From Ascaris suum (taxonomy: Eukaryota; Nematoda; Chromadorea; Rhabditida; Ascarididae), in contig CM024189.1 in NCBI GenBank assembly GCA_013433145.1, forward strand, positions 6,130,001 to 6,194,000: a stretch of DNA of 64,000 nucleotides, read 5' to 3'. Position numbers and translations under genes: made by a program. Positions 24,153 through 38,800 of the stretch are shown one piece after another. Within the stretch, counting starts at the first letter, position 1. The number at the start of each line of letters is the position of its first letter. Under the pieces are notes generated by a model that was given only the letters and a program-made list of their open reading frames with translations, made no database searches and had not been told where the DNA came from.

Positions 24153-27100
24153 GCACCCTCCACACTCTACGTCGTTTTCTAGCTCTCCTTCCTTGTCCCT
24201 TACCAAATTTGGACGCTCATATAAGTTTTGCTCGATTAACTGCAAACTTGCAGCGCACACCAATTTTTGCATGAATTTATCTCCCACAGCACATTTGTTG
24301 TTGATGTATGGAATATGTAAAGGGCTTTCGTATCACGTAAAATTAGACCATCAGATCATGAAACCTGCGCCAATCGTATAAAATGAAAGCGTCGAATTTT
24401 GGACTCTCTAAATTAATCTGTTCCTTCCTCCTCGCTGTGTTCATTCAGCAAGAACCAAGCCGACGTAGCTAAATACAAATCCCGACTTCCTTATATTCAC
24501 GGACTTCGCCCCAACTCCATCACTTCCATGAAATCTGTCCATGAAAAAAACCGACTTCAGCGTAAAAGCTAGCAAAAAGTTCAATGCTATCAAGTTTTAA
24601 GCATCAAGATTATCTCAGCGTAAAAATTTTGAGAAGATATTTATTTTTCTGTTTTTCTGATTCTCCAACTCCCTTCCCTTACTTATAACTTAGAATAGTA
24701 ACAACAAGGGCGGTTGTTTCGAAAAAAATAATGAATATGAACATCGCCTCCTTCATTTATACCTCTCATATTTATTAATCAGTTTCTATTCGCTCCTCAA
24801 CTAATATATTCGATTGTTTCATCTCAGTGGTTGTGTAATGGAGAATTTGATTGTTTCTAGGTTAGCATCTGTGTAAACTTCGTTTAGTTATTAAAGGAGC
24901 GAATCGCGACATCTGGGCAACGGGTCGCACGCATCCTGCCATTGATGCTATCAGCCTCAATTCGACGGACTACTTCAGACAGAACCCTTTTACTGTCGGA
25001 GTTCTTCATTCATATTTTTTGCGTCATGGTGTTAGCTGTAATAAGCGGTGCATTAAAATTTTTCTGCACAACCGCAAAAGTTGTACGGTTTTTCGCCTCT
25101 CCATAGAGCACTTGCACAGAATTACAACCCAGTTTCGGAGGTAGTGAGGATAAGCTTTCAACACTTGTAGTAATTACGGGACCACTTCGATGATTCTTTA
25201 TAAAATTAAACTTGAGCTAAGGTAATCTGTTCGAGAAGAGTGAAATGAATTGTTTGCTGAGTGTGACATAGCGGAAAATACGTGGACCTATTGAATTTGA
25301 CAGTTTTTGTTCACATTTTTGTGAGGTTGAGCACGTGAAATTTTTTTCCCGAAATCTGCTGGAATTTCCCTGCAAACCTGTTGGAACTTTTTTCAAACAT
25401 TCATTAATCACTTAGGGGCAATTAAAAGTAATCGACGTTTGCTGTGAAAGGGTTCTGCTTGAAGCAATCTTTCACCATGAGGTAATTGTTATTCGAGAAT
25501 GTTTATTGTGAAGATGGTCACTTAATCGTGAAGTCAGATTGCAAATGTTCCAAGAAATACGTTATAGCAAGTTTTTTTTTTATTTGTTGGGCTTAGCGGT
25601 TGCCATCGACTCTCAATAAAATCAACATATAAATCGTTAACTTGATTATATGTATATAATGAGCGCTAATTAAATAAGTGCAACAATAGCTTGCTGGCGC
25701 ATTAAATCGAGCAGTCTGCGTCGAGTCCACCGTCGATCGTGTAGCTGACCGCGATCGGGAGCGTGTTTAACCGAGATCTCGTTTCGGGCATTGCAATCAT
25801 TATCATTACCGCCAGCAATATGATCCGAATAGTTGTGAATGTCTTTCCTCGTTCGTTCATTTTCAATGGCGTCTTATCGATAATACTACTCTTTGTACTC
25901 AGGATATAATATGCAGTGATCCTCAGTTATATTTTACAACATCCCATCTATCTCATTTGAGTGAAGCGCTAAACTATAAAATTCAAACTGCGATTATTCT
26001 ATTGTTAACAAGCAGCGTTTCATATGTGCATAATAAACCTCAATGTCACACTCGATTCATTACGTTCACATCAAACAAAGGAACTCATTACTTTCATGTT
26101 CCATTTGCAATCTAATGCTTTACTCCCCACATTGTCTAGAATGCTTTCTATTAAATGCCGACCGCATAGCTTTTAACACTACTAGAGAGTTTGCGCGTAA
26201 CTATAAAATGTGAGCGAAGCTGTCGCGAAAAAGGTGAACCTCGATTAAGTGGCGCATTCGCCAGAGTAACATTTCAGCGAGTTGGAGTTGTGAAGGTAGC
26301 GAAGATGGATACAATTTTCGGAACGTTGCAAGAAATGCACATACGATGAAATTGCAACACAATATGTTGAAATCTCATTAAATGTAAACGCCATAGATGG
26401 AAGAAGAGAAAAAAAGAACTGGTAAAAAGGAGTGTTCAGATGAAAAACGAAAATTATTACTGAACTACATTCGGGACGCATCTGATCAGCAAACCGGAAA
26501 AGAAAAAACAACAAAAAGACGCAAATTCAATGGTACTGAGTATAAATCATTCTTCTTAACAAACAAATTATTAAGAATTCAACAGGAAAATGTTCTAACA
26601 AAAAGATCTACATTTGAATTCAGAATAATCAATCAAGAATATTATGATGGCTTAGATGTTTTCTAAGTTGTGCAATTTCGGTCCGTTGTGATGAAAATTT
26701 AATGAGTTCTTTTTTTTTTCGGTGAGAAAGAAAAGAATGTTACGAGGGATTTTCAGTTTTGCGAGGAAGAAAACGACACTGTGTAATGAAACGATGAACA
26801 TTTTGAAGGAAAAGTAAAGTAATTAATTCCCTTCCGATAAGAAGATCCATTTCCCGCAACTAGCAATTATTCATCGATGAGTCGCATCAACACTAAATAC
26901 CCGCAGCATTTCCATCAGCAAAAACGGTTCGGAAATTTCAGTTTGTTGCTAGAGTATAAGTAGAATACAACCCGATTTTCGGAAGGCGTCACAACTTTAG
27001 TCCATACATTTCTGCATTTGAAAGAAAACGAACATCGCAATGTGCAGACGGTCAAACGATCCCATCTTACATAGCCATCGGCGATTCGTCATTGAAAAGG

Positions 27101-27399
27101 TTGAAATCTGACTCAGACACAAATATAGTGTACGATCATCACAATGAGCACGAGGTGTTGCAAAGCGAAAGAGGAAACACACTGCGAAGATGTTGCGGCA
27201 ATCAGCAGATGAGGAACCGATCGCTCATTTTTGCAGGCGGCTTTGTTTTTCTTTATTTGTATCGATGAATGACTCTGTTGGGTATGGCGAAGAGCCAACT
27301 CAAGATATGTAATTTTGATCTAACAGCACAGTGATCACATTAGCTTATATCGTCGGTTCTGGTTTATTGTTCTTGACATAATGTTACTGGTCGGCTTGT

Positions 27400-27616
27400 G
27401 TCGCCCCAGGCGATATCTGAGGCATACACAAACCGGGCTTCAGCCCGTTTGGATGTCTTTGACCCTTGGTCCGATTCGTGTTTGGGAGCTGTGGTGCTCC
27501 CCCAAAAGCTACTTCAACCTCCCTTGTGCTCTTGCACATCGGCATCGGTAGACGACTATCGGCTCCCCTCTCCGCTTGCGATAGCCCCCTATCCCGCCGC
27601 TGCCTGTCACAACAAA
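27400..27616 (+). repeat. Dispersed repeat, copy 1
   Basis: This GC-rich segment aligns over its whole length with the reverse complement of 54885-55105. Both start with the same stretch of about 16 bases containing GGCGATATCTG and share blocks near a GGCTCC motif and a GCCGCTGCC motif. The frame starting APGDI is similar in both copies, with stops in this one, so it is probably a decayed transposable-element fragment. Confidence 0.7.
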
Positions 27617-30600
27617 CTGCCACGAAAGTGATTTTTTGCGCTGTTCTTATAGAAGCTTCATTGATCGCTTACCACTTATTTCAAGACAAGCAGCAGACAT
27701 AGTAAAAGCCGAGGGAACTTGAACGATTTAGCAATAGATGGGACATTTCTTAAAATCAGCAAAGATGCAAACAGATTGATGCACAGAACAGCAGAAGGTA
27801 CGTCTCTCCTCCACTTCTTTTAAAGAACGAATGTGATTCGTACACACATTTGCTTGGGCGGCTGATATATCCACTCCTGCAGTAGAAGCATGCCCGGTGT
27901 TTTTTTCCGATTGCTCTGTCTCAAATCTCACTTTCTTGTTCTGCGATGCATTCCCTAAGTGTTATACTTCATGCGGCTACGATGATCTCTTCAAGTGCGA
28001 TCCACGGAGGTTCAGAAGAAACCGATAATTTGAACATTTTTGAATCTTTTGTGTTAGTTTGAAAAGCAATCTTCTTTTCAACTATGAATCGTCTGCATAC
28101 GGAAATGTCTAATTTGAAAAAACACAACTACAATTACCGTACGCTTAGCTTTTCAAAAAAAAAAAAAAAAAAAATGGTGCAACTACGCATAATGCCATTT
28201 ATGAGGAAGAACTACGAGTAGAGTATGATTTTAAAAAACTTGGTGCGAGGAAATCACACGTCTCTATCATCTTGCATCACTGTCTAACACGTGCCACAAA
28301 CGTTTGTGCCCCACTTTATAAAGAATGCTTAAGTGAGCCATCTCTAGACCAGAATCTACTTCTGTTTAAACGGCGTGAAAAATCAAATCCCCTTGAATCC
28401 AAGCTTTCGTCTGAAAGAAGCTTGCGAACAATAACACTTCTAAGAGCTCGCTTTGAGAAATGAAATCTCGCAAAGCAACCTACGGCATCAACTCGTTTTA
28501 GCTTAATGCTCTACTGCGACATTAGCACTGTTTAAATATCTCACTGAACATGAAATTAAAATAGCATAGCAAAGTCGTGAGAAGGACAATTCTTCAAATA
28601 TAAGAGCTCGTGCTTCATCACCTCGAAAAATATCGTACGTGGGGCTGTGTTTTTTACTCGAGTAAGTGCAGTGGGTTCTTGCAGGATTCGAAAGTCCAAG
28701 AGGCGTTCTATAAACATTTGGCATGCAGTGGGGGAGGGGGTGATGTGAGTGCCGTTCTACTTCTATTAGCATTTCATAACACTTCCCCTCTTAAATTCTA
28801 GAACTACTCATGAGTGTATACACAAGATTCGTGTGTGGTCAAGCGCACTTTTTTATCAGCACAAGCGGTGGGCACTGCATGCCTCCAAAAGTAGCAAAGA
28901 AATGAGGCATCGAAGTTTATTGCCGTATTGGAATTAAGTTTCTTCGAATTTGCTAATTATTGTGCTTATACATGCGTTACGAATTTCTATAATCACCCTT
29001 TATCTCAACTTTTATTGCTGTTACATTTTTGCTCTGCATTTCAGGTCCACTCTGAGAAACAATCCATCGAATCAGTGTCGACCTTTATTGCCCGTTGAAT
29101 AATTGTTGCCAACGCCAATTTTTTGATGGAATCTGCTTCAGCTACGCAAATAATGTCATGTCAGTAAAAGCGGCAAAAGTAGACCTTTCGATAGTTCTTC
29201 CTCTTATTGTTCCACACCCTCTTTTCCGACCCTCCTCCTCTTCCCTGCTCCCACCTATGTCTATCCTTCTCCTTCTTTTCCTCAGCTTCACTTACCACTT
29301 TCATCTTCGGATCGCCTGATGATGCCGTATGATGGCGCAACTTTGTTATCGTTGACATTCACGCATAAAGAGTCCGTTCCTTTCAAGTGTATTATACAAA
29401 AAGCAAGCGTAAGTGAGGACATAAAATGGTGTATGCGAATGTAAGGACAGCAGGAAAGGGATCCACGTGGATGTAAAAAACCCGAAAAACTCGCTGTTCT
29501 TTCACTTCTTGAGTCTTTAGCAACAAGGATGGTTCTGCTTTACCACTAAAGCTCGAAAGTCTCAATCGAAGTGCAGCTATTAAGTCCTGCACAAAGAGTA
29601 TTAAATATTGGGATAGATAATTCTGTTTATGTAATCACCGTCGCAATAAGAGTGCAACGCCCCGATGAAAAACTTTCTGTCGCGCATGCGAGAAGGACTG
29701 ATACAAGGTTGTGGAAGCATACTGTCAAAGCTGTACTACCTAAAAACCATTAAGCAGTTTGAAGAGCATTGAGTCCTACTTCACTCGTCTTATTTCCAAC
29801 CTCTGGATTTTCATATTTCCCAGGCGGTTTTTGCAGGAATTGCTAGCTAGAGAGACCACATCTTCGCGGTGCAATTTTAATAAAGAATCATTGCGTGTTT
29901 TCGAGAAGATTCATTATTTCAGAAGAACATCGGGTGGTTATTTCCCATAGAGTATCCAATTAAAGGAAGATCACATATTTTAAAAGCGTTCATATACATC
30001 AAAGATTTGTTTGATTTGAGGCAGTTAATAGACGATTAACACGTAATTAGGGCGGCCGTCAAAATCTTTGCAAAGCGTCCATCAAAATTAATGCTGGTTA
30101 CTTGCATCGCGGAACTTTATGTGAGTTTTTCTTTAGGGGGCATGTTTGATGGTTATTTCCACATTCAATCTTTTGCAGTGCAGCCGAAATTTACGAAATT
30201 ATTCTTCATATTATATTTAGCCATCTTCTTGTTGACAATACCTTCACTCACCGGCGAAATTTTATTTACGACAGCTTCAATGATAACGTTTAGATCGATA
30301 ATCCCGGCCTGCTCATCTGCTGCGCGTGCCTCATCTTCTGCTTATGCCACATTCTGATAACCTCACAAAAGGATAAATTCGGAATGCGAAATCGATTATA
30401 ATAGCCAAGGCGAGGAGATACACAGCACTGATAAAGTTTGTATGCATTTGACATTAGATTCGGTTATATTTTACACTAGCCCAAGTACCGAACTGAATTT
30501 TGACGCTGTGGAAAATTTTTCGGCAAGAACAATAGTCCTGGAATCACTGCCATAAATTAACTCGGCCGAATCTACGAACAATCGAAATTCGCCTGCGCGG

Positions 30601-32790
30601 CTTGCTCAAGAACCCAGATTGAAGACGGCGTTACTGAAGCTACAAGTTACTGCAGGTGATGCGCAGAGTTTGATTGTTGCGAGTCCAGAAACGAAAAGCA
30701 CAGCTCGATCATTCTCTCGTGTTACGTTTGGCAGTTAAAAGATTGCTAGAATAAGCGAAGGCAGTAACTTTTCCACTTCAATTGAAACGAGGGTGGGCCG
30801 TACGCGAATTGGAAAGAGACGTGTCAGTGTGTTCAATCTAGGCTTAACCCTACTTCATATCGTCCCACCTGACTCCATATGAAAAAACTCCGTGAAAACG
30901 TGGCTGTAGCACTGGCACGCTCATCCAGTTCGGTGCAACGGTTCGTTCAGCTAGGTGATGAATTATAGATGGCAAAAAATTCCAGTGGTTCTCATATAGT
31001 TTTGACCAAAATGCGAAAATCTAGTTTCGGGCCAAGCGGGTCCCAGAGGTTGGTAGCACCCCATGCATAAGGGAGTCCGGTTCCCATCCGAGGTGGGTGA
31101 AAGGCAGTACCCGATTGGGAGTAGGTTTAGCTGTTTTTCTCAAAATCCATTCCGATTTCAGTCAGGAACAAGGCAGGCGCATAAGCTTCGTGATCCTATT
31201 CTGAATAAAAATGCGGTTTTAGGTTTACTTGAAGGTCAGGAGCAGCAGTCATTGAGGTGAGGTGATTTGCAACAGCCAACTTTTTTTAACTCAACCATGT
31301 GCAAAAACTGGGAGGCTAAACTTCCCCGAGCGCTAGGCGCTTAACCAGTTGAAGAAACTGGCAGTACTGCGCCATCGACTGCCATAATTCCAGCGCACGG
31401 TGAAGTTGCCGCTGCGGATGCAACAGTTCGAACGAAATAGCAATTTTTTGACGACGAGAATTCGGTGGAGCGACTTTTTGGACCTTAAACAGACATTATG
31501 TGAACGTATCTCATGAGTGAGTGCAGAATGCACCATTGAATCCTTTATCGAACTCGATGCCCGCTTGTTGTGTGGGAAACGTGTTGATTGAATTGTTGCA
31601 TTCTGCAACGGCAACTTCACCGACAGTGGCGATTAAACAAATGCAGGCGGCGTTAAAATGACGTGCGGAACTATCTGTGAATTCTTTCATCTTTTATGGA
31701 AGGTGTTGGTGCGCGAATGGAGTCTAATCGTTCCTCAGAATGATCGGAAAATGTCGAAAAATTACCTCCTGACTAGTGGGCAAATTAAGCTATGATTCTT
31801 CGTTTTGGCTTTTTTTTGCACGAGCAATCCTGAATTCAGCTACACCCTAGGGGTTCTTGTGTGAATTGTAAAGATGGAGTTCGCGATTTGAGTGCTTCAG
31901 TTAAGGAACCTTCGGTTTGGAAAACACGTTTCGAATATTGTGCGATCGGCTGTTAGCACGATTGAAATGTTTCGAAGGTTTGATTGTTGAGATGTGTCTT
32001 AGAGCTTAAAAAACCTATGTATGGTCATAGCTGGAATAACCCACTGAGGTTTTTGATCATCATGCCGGTAAACTAATCAAATATTCAGAGAAATCGCATT
32101 ATTTCAATATTATAATTGCTGAAAAATGCTGAATTATGAATGAGAGGTACCTTGAAAAAAGTTCATTTCTTCATAGTAGACACTTTAGAGCTTTACGATG
32201 TAAGCAAGACATCATAACACTCTCTGAAGCCAACCCTTAGCGTATTTGCATTCAAGACTGTTTCCACTCTTGTCCACTCCTTCACGGTCGGATCATCCTA
32301 GAGGGTCTATAATAGAATTGGAACTTGACTGACAAATAGAGTCATGTCGTCGAGGAATTCCTTGCCCTCTCAGCTAGACATCATTTCCACTGTTTCATTA
32401 CTCATAGCCTTATTAGGCAAGTAGATGATATTCACTTCGAATCTTGACGATAGTTCGTCTGTGATCTATAGGCGTGTTGAGTGTGCTCTGTTTTCAGTCG
32501 TTCTCCATATGTTTTGCTCTTTTCAAGCTTTATGCCTCATCTATGCATTGTTGTAGCCTTGTGCTCCCATGCAGTTGAAATCTATAATTGTACGTTTCAC
32601 GAACATAAATGTTTTCATTTGATTTGAAGGCGTAAAAGCGTTACTTCGGCAGTAGTTGTGGGTGCCTCTAAACACGGTATATTCAACTCTAGTGTGGCAG
32701 GTGGGGGTGCTGTACTTTGCTATGGGACTATAGCACGGTGGATAATACTGCCATCAAGCACTTTCTCAGCCGCGTCCTTGAATCTCTCCT

Positions 32791-32797
32791 TTTTTAG
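32791..32797 (+). promoter_or_regulatory. Acceptor before gene 2 start (probable SL trans-splice site)
   Basis: A T-run ending in TTTTTAG stops eight bases before the ATG at 32806. No in-frame upstream exon is apparent, so spliced-leader addition is the simplest reading. Confidence 0.6.
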
Positions 32798-32805
32798 CGC
32801 CTACC

Positions 32806-35800
32806 ATGTTTTGCTGTTGTGGCGTCGACTCGGACGTTTCAGCGAACTCGTCAGAACCGTACGAAGCACCACGTGGCGATCCGGTCGTGATAGAGCCACT
32901 TCCTGACGTAAGCACGCTCCGCTCGAGCCACGCTTCGGCGAATGCTGCTGCTCACGCTGAACCAATCGTATTTCTCAATAACAGTGAGACATTCGTTGGT
33001 GCCGGCGAGCCGCAAGAAGTTAGTTAGCAATTTTCCTTTTTTGTTGCTTTTGTGTTGCGCAGACCATATATCCGCCCACGCTAGTGGGGGGGAGGGGGTT
33101 ATAACACGGCCACCCTTGATGCCTTTATAAAGTCTCCTAGTTAAAGCATAGCAAGGAGAGTATGGGCTATGAAAACGAGTGGTCGTGGTCTCTGTCCAGA
33201 GACGCAGAGGAATACACATCTAATCAGGCGCTCCCCCTCATGGCAGAGGCGACGCCTTTTATTTGAGTATGCATTGGCCGCGTTTTCCCTTCAAGAATAA
33301 TTTGGCAACGTTTCCACCTGAGCTGCCAACTTGGTGCCACGGCGACACAGTAATGCACCCCACGACCACCTGATCATTTTCTCTTGACTGGTGTACCACG
33401 TTTTGCTCTGTCTCGCGAAGTCGTGCTCAGTGCTACGCGTATTCTTTGGTCGCATTTTCTTCCCTCTGCAGAGATAGCTGGCCGAAGTGAAGAGTGTATA
33501 AAAACGAATAGCATAAAAGGGAGAAAGTTTAGCTGGTATGACTTTCAAAACTGCAAGATTTCCTATTTTTGAAGATTTTGAAAAGTTTCATTTGAAGCAG
33601 ACTATTAAAATAACAGGAAACGGAAGGCCGAAGGCTCCTTCATGTTGTCTCCACTTTCTCCTTTTACTCTTACCTCTTGTTTACCATCAAAAGTAGTACT
33701 TGTATAGGTCGCCTTTCTTGGATATTCGTTATTATTTAAGGGGGGAAAAAGGTTGTTAATGTCGTGTTGTTAATGACTACTAGTCTGCAGATATCCTATC
33801 TAGTGGTTGATTCCAGTCATTGCCGGTAGTAGCCGAGAAGTGCTTGTTCAGTTCCATGGGTATGTCTATTTTATTCTCCCCGAAGTGTTGCACGTTTATC
33901 GCGCCGCGGCGTTTGCAAAAAATTTTGTTAAGGTGGTGACTTTTGCACGGAAAACAGTATTATTCACGCAGGCATTATATGCGGATTCGCTTTATCATAA
34001 AGTGTGATAATCTGGCCGCACCTAAACTGCTGATCACAACGTGTTCTGATGAATGGTCGAACCAGACCTTACAGCATTCCAAGAACGTGGCACTAACGTT
34101 GAATGCACCGACGAAGTGCGCAGCAACAGACGGCATTGACACACAAGGCGCAATGGACGAGTGTTTAAGCAAACGTGCCTATATTCTCGGCATATCGGAT
34201 GACGAGCTTCAGCTGTTGCCTTTCCTCTTTATCGAGTCATTCTATCCTTGCCTTTCTCCAGGTTTCATATTTTGCTTCTTTGGTTAGATTTTTTGGGAGA
34301 TCGGCGGCGACCTTTGGTTATATGCGTTTATGAAGTTACATCTACAAAGGACATTATGGCAACGTCATATATAAGCGTGAGTGTATGTCCGTCTGTTTAT
34401 CCGATAGCTTCAACTTGGTATCCTGTGAAGCAAGGATTGGAAAATTTGCTAATAAAGTGCCCCATAAAGTGATATCTTGTTCCATTTTAATAATGATTCG
34501 ACAACTTCGAAAAAAGGAATGGATGTTCACGGTGGCAAAAGATTTGCTTCTTAGACTACCGCAGAGAGAGCAAGTCTTTTCTGGAACAGTTGTAAAAGCG
34601 GTCTTATCTGTTCGGATTTGAAGGAACTGCCGCTCATATTTTATTATTTGCTGACAATCTATGAAATTGATTGGTCGGATAAGTGAAATGCAGACGCGCA
34701 CATCGTACTAACTTCGTTCTCTGACATGCTTCTGCATTAGGCTTTTTTTATTGCTGCATTTTTGACGATTTGTTCTTTCTGAATTTTTTAATGTTTGTTT
34801 AACGTCGATATAAAGCGGTGATTACAGAGAGGTAATTACGATTAGAAAGTGCAATATTTACTTCATTGTGTGATGCGCATTTAATGTTGAGCTGAACTTG
34901 AAGAGTATTATGTTAAGTGTAGTAGCATATTGATAGTTGACTGTTGCCATCAAAGAGCACGTTGCAAATGCACTGCTAATGCAGAGATAAGAACGTCTTT
35001 TTATCAGCTATTTTGCAGCTTCTGCTATTCAAGGTTGTCTCCCTTTAAATAGTAATTGCTCGCCGGATTCTAGAAATAGAATGAGAGGAACTGTTAATGA
35101 TGTTGAGTTGAAGAGAGATAGAAGATGAAACTGTGGGATGCCTTGTGTTGGTTAGTCCTGCAATTGCACACGTCTTGTCTTAGAATTGTTTTAGGTGAGG
35201 TTGTGCAGCTTGAGCAGCGTCTGTGTGACCTCCAGGCAAAATGTTCACCTAAGAAAGAGGAGTTAAGCAAACAAATTCCGGCCCCAAGTGAAAAGTTCAT
35301 GCGTTCTCTTCGAGCGCAAATCTCTCTTCGAAATGAGAATGGCTTTTGGATAGACGATGAAATTGGCACGCAAAGTGGGCTCGACGTTCGCGATATTATA
35401 CTGACAGCTGCCGACGAGGAGATTGCCACACTCAGCCCGGAGACACTCGCTATCCTCAAGCCATATTTATCCATTGCTGAACTCGAGGTAATTCCCACCT
35501 GACTATCTTTCTTATGGTGTATGCTGGGGAGAGGCGCAGGGGATGTGAGTGAGTAAAAGAAATTTGTTTATTAGAGGTAAGGAATCGGGAGCACAGCTGA
35601 TAAAGTAGATATCACTTGAGAGTTGCAGTATTTGACGTGGATATATTGCTTCATGAAGCAAGCTTTTCACCTCCGCAAGTTGTGTGCAAAATGTTTTTCA
35701 CTTTCTGCATTCTGTTATTACGTTATTTGTTCATTGAAATCGATTGCCGCTGAGTGGGGATTTCCATAAGATCGAACATTCTACAAGATCCAAAAGATCG

Positions 35801-38800
35801 ATTCGCTGAATAAAGAAAGAGCTAAAGGTTTTCACAAATGCTTGATTTATTGGGATAAAAGATTCACAGCTCCGAATCAGTGATGTCGTCATGCTAAAGA
35901 ATATTACACTTTTCATCTTATATTTACGCTTTACAAAGTGCACTGTGGTATTGTGCAGATTCTGAAGTGGCAAGTGAAATAAAACTACAATATAGTCTGA
36001 ATTTTGATAATTCTTGCATATATAGTATAATGGTGTTGTTTTTTGGGAAAATTATGAAAACATCGTACGGTTCCCGGATTGAACTTTCAACTGAAATGTA
36101 GTTTAGCTTTTTTTTTGTGCTCAGAATTAGTGGCTTTATTACTCTTCAGAGTTGCGACATATCGCTGCTTATCGGCTTTTGAAATCTTTTTGAAAGTCCT
36201 CGTTTAAAAGGAGAATCTGAATGTTATATTTTAGATCTTCAATAATATCATTAAATATACCGGGTTATTTTATGATCAACCACTCGTTTTTTGATTTTTT
36301 TTTTCTGCTTATTTTCAGAATATTCGTTTTTTTTCTTATCTTTTTTTTTTTTTAATTTGCGTCCTGTTCTTCTTCATGCATATAAGCTTGAAGGGGAAAA
36401 AAAATCAAGCATGCAAGTTTGCTCAAGTTTTCGAATTATTTGTAGTTTTTTTTTCGGTTCATGATTCCTACTAATACGCGACCCAAAATGAAGAGAAATG
36501 CGCTTTGCTTTGTCGTTTCATTCCATGGTTCTAGAAGAGTCGGCTTTGAACGGCTTTACTGGAAATCTTCTAATGAACCAGACATTTTTAAATTGGAGAT
36601 GAACGGAAAATAAACGGAAGTGATTGTATTTGACGGTGACTGCAGATGGCATTTATGACCAATTTTATTTCCTGAGCGTATTTTCCTGTTTTCAACGTTG
36701 TAGGGTCGACGTCGTCAGATCATCCCGGAATGAGTGAAGCTCAGGCTACACACCAACAGAGTAGAAGTCGCAGCATGTCATCCAATATGGCAGTCTTATG
36801 AAGTGACTCAGAGTGCCCGAGACGTGACGGACGTGAACCGATGAGTCTGAACTCCATAACTGCCGTAAAGCATCTGAAAGCCCAGCCGCGAACCTGAGGA
36901 TACAGAGATGACAAATGCATTCTGCTGTCGGAAGTGCCAGATAAAGCGACGTATACGATGGACGGCGTTTAAAGAGTCCTGGGGAAAGTCGGGTAAGGAA
37001 GCTCACGACTGCGCACAAAAGAAATGCTACATAAGGGCCATCCAAAAGCTGTAAGCGCTGCCAAATGCACCTGCAAGGCTCATTCTTAGCCAGAAGTTTC
37101 GCAAGCATTCAGATGGGATGTGTTCGCGGTTCATTCTCCCAAATTGTCGAGAAAGACTTTCATGTCTTTCAGAACGGGCCGTTGAAAAACTGCAAGGAGG
37201 TGATTGTGGCAAATGAAATGTATCGTTTGAGACGTCGATCACTGTTGAGGTTTGGGACCGAATGTTTATCAAGGATTCGTTTAATGTGGCGGCAGTCCAT
37301 TACATTGGAGATGAGCGCCTCATAAACTCATTGTTGAGTTGGGCGGAATATTTGCACATAGCGATGCGCGGACAGTTAAAGGATCTTATCTGAAAGTCTT
37401 AAGCATCGTGGGCATCGATTAGTCCTCGATATACAGAATGATAACTGGATCAGGTGCGGACGTGGTGTGAGTTGTAAAAAAAATACGAGGTGCTGCGCCT
37501 TTCAAAGGGAAAAACAGGCTTCGTCACTTTTGAGTCCGATGGAGAAGTAGGTGGTTTCGAAGAGAGAGCATCGCTCATACACTACAACTGCAATAGCAGA
37601 TGGTCTAAAGGCAGGCGGGTGCCGTAAAGAAATCACCGAATTGGTGAGGGTCCCACGGAAGTTTACAAGAACAATTAGCCACGGAACGTTGAAATGCACT
37701 TTCCGATTTCAAGTTAGTAATGCTCAACAGCTACATTCAGAGCGTTGCCTTCGTGTTAAGGACGACGTTAAGGGCTGAAGTACTTTTTCTTCAGACTCGA
37801 AATCGAAAGAAACGTTAAGATCTCTCTCATAGACTGTTAGATCAATAAATAAATCTCTGTCATCTTGTTCGTGCATATCAAAAAACTCAATGCGTGGAAA
37901 CTGCAGCATAAGTGTTGTATTCTTAAGGTCAAGACACTGCACCTTTAAAAAACTGCAGGAAGTACATCATCGTGCGATCTTTTGGGGGGGGGGGGGGGGG
38001 GGGGGGAGTGCAAGTACAGCACGACACTAGAAATTTTAGTACGATGACATCGCAGATTCGAACATAAGATATCCCTTGCATTTGTGGCAAATGACACGTA
38101 ATATTGGTGGTGTTGTTCGTCATTAGATGTTTATTTATGTTTTGTTTTGTTGGCAAAACAAAAATGCAGTCCGGCAAGGCGTGTTTCATTACTTCAAAAT
38201 TGGAAAAGATTTGCGAAGGGAGGGGAAGGTTGCGAGAGGATACTTCTCTGTAGAGGCGTTTTTATCTTGAGGTTAAGGCGCACAATTTGTAACCGATTTG
38301 CAACGTCTTCGTTCACGCGTCGTTTATATCTTTCTCCTGCTGCTTTTATTGACTCACTACCTAGCAGTGTTATTAAAATTGCCTGAAATATATGATTGCA
38401 GGACGTTCAGGAACGTATTCAACTTGTACAAATCGCTCGTCGTGCCAAAAAGATAACCGAAGATGTGATGGAGCCATCGAATCCATCACCTGAGCCTATT
38501 ACTCAAATTTCGCAGCCTTTTCAGCCTCCTCCAGTAAACAGGTTCGTCTGTATTACCGTTTAGCCATGCAAATTGGCTTTTTCACTTTTGTGTTTCTTTG
38601 CCAAATTAGAAGAGCGATTTGATGAGTTGAGTTGCATCCGACTTCATGTTAGCATTTCAGGCTGTTATCTTGATTTTATTTCACTTTGCGATTTATTTCG
38701 TCGGCGTTTGGTTTGTTTTAAGTATTTGTTGCCTCATCTGCTTAAGATCATCGCTGATAGTAACTCCGAGCCGAATTCGTGTAGGAATCGGCAATCCCCA

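Larger units (their letters stand above)
24105..32790. other. Spacer between genes 1 and 2
   Basis: It begins with the 3' UTR of gene 1. I see no supportable gene after it. A Lys-rich frame at 26397-26666 is the only isolated open frame of note, with no recognised domain and no splice partners. GC-richer patches at about 27400-27616 (dispersed repeat) and 30600-31400 differ in composition from the AT-rich surroundings and may be old transposon remnants. Confidence 0.45.

Noticed and set aside
26397..26666. Isolated Lys/Glu-rich 89-codon frame
   Set aside because: AT-rich composition readily gives Lys-rich frames. There is no domain, no acceptor near the start and a competing minus frame.
31300..31380. 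Minus-strand sequence resembling a tRNA A-box
   Set aside because: No B-box or T-arm at the right distance, and no cloverleaf could be drawn.
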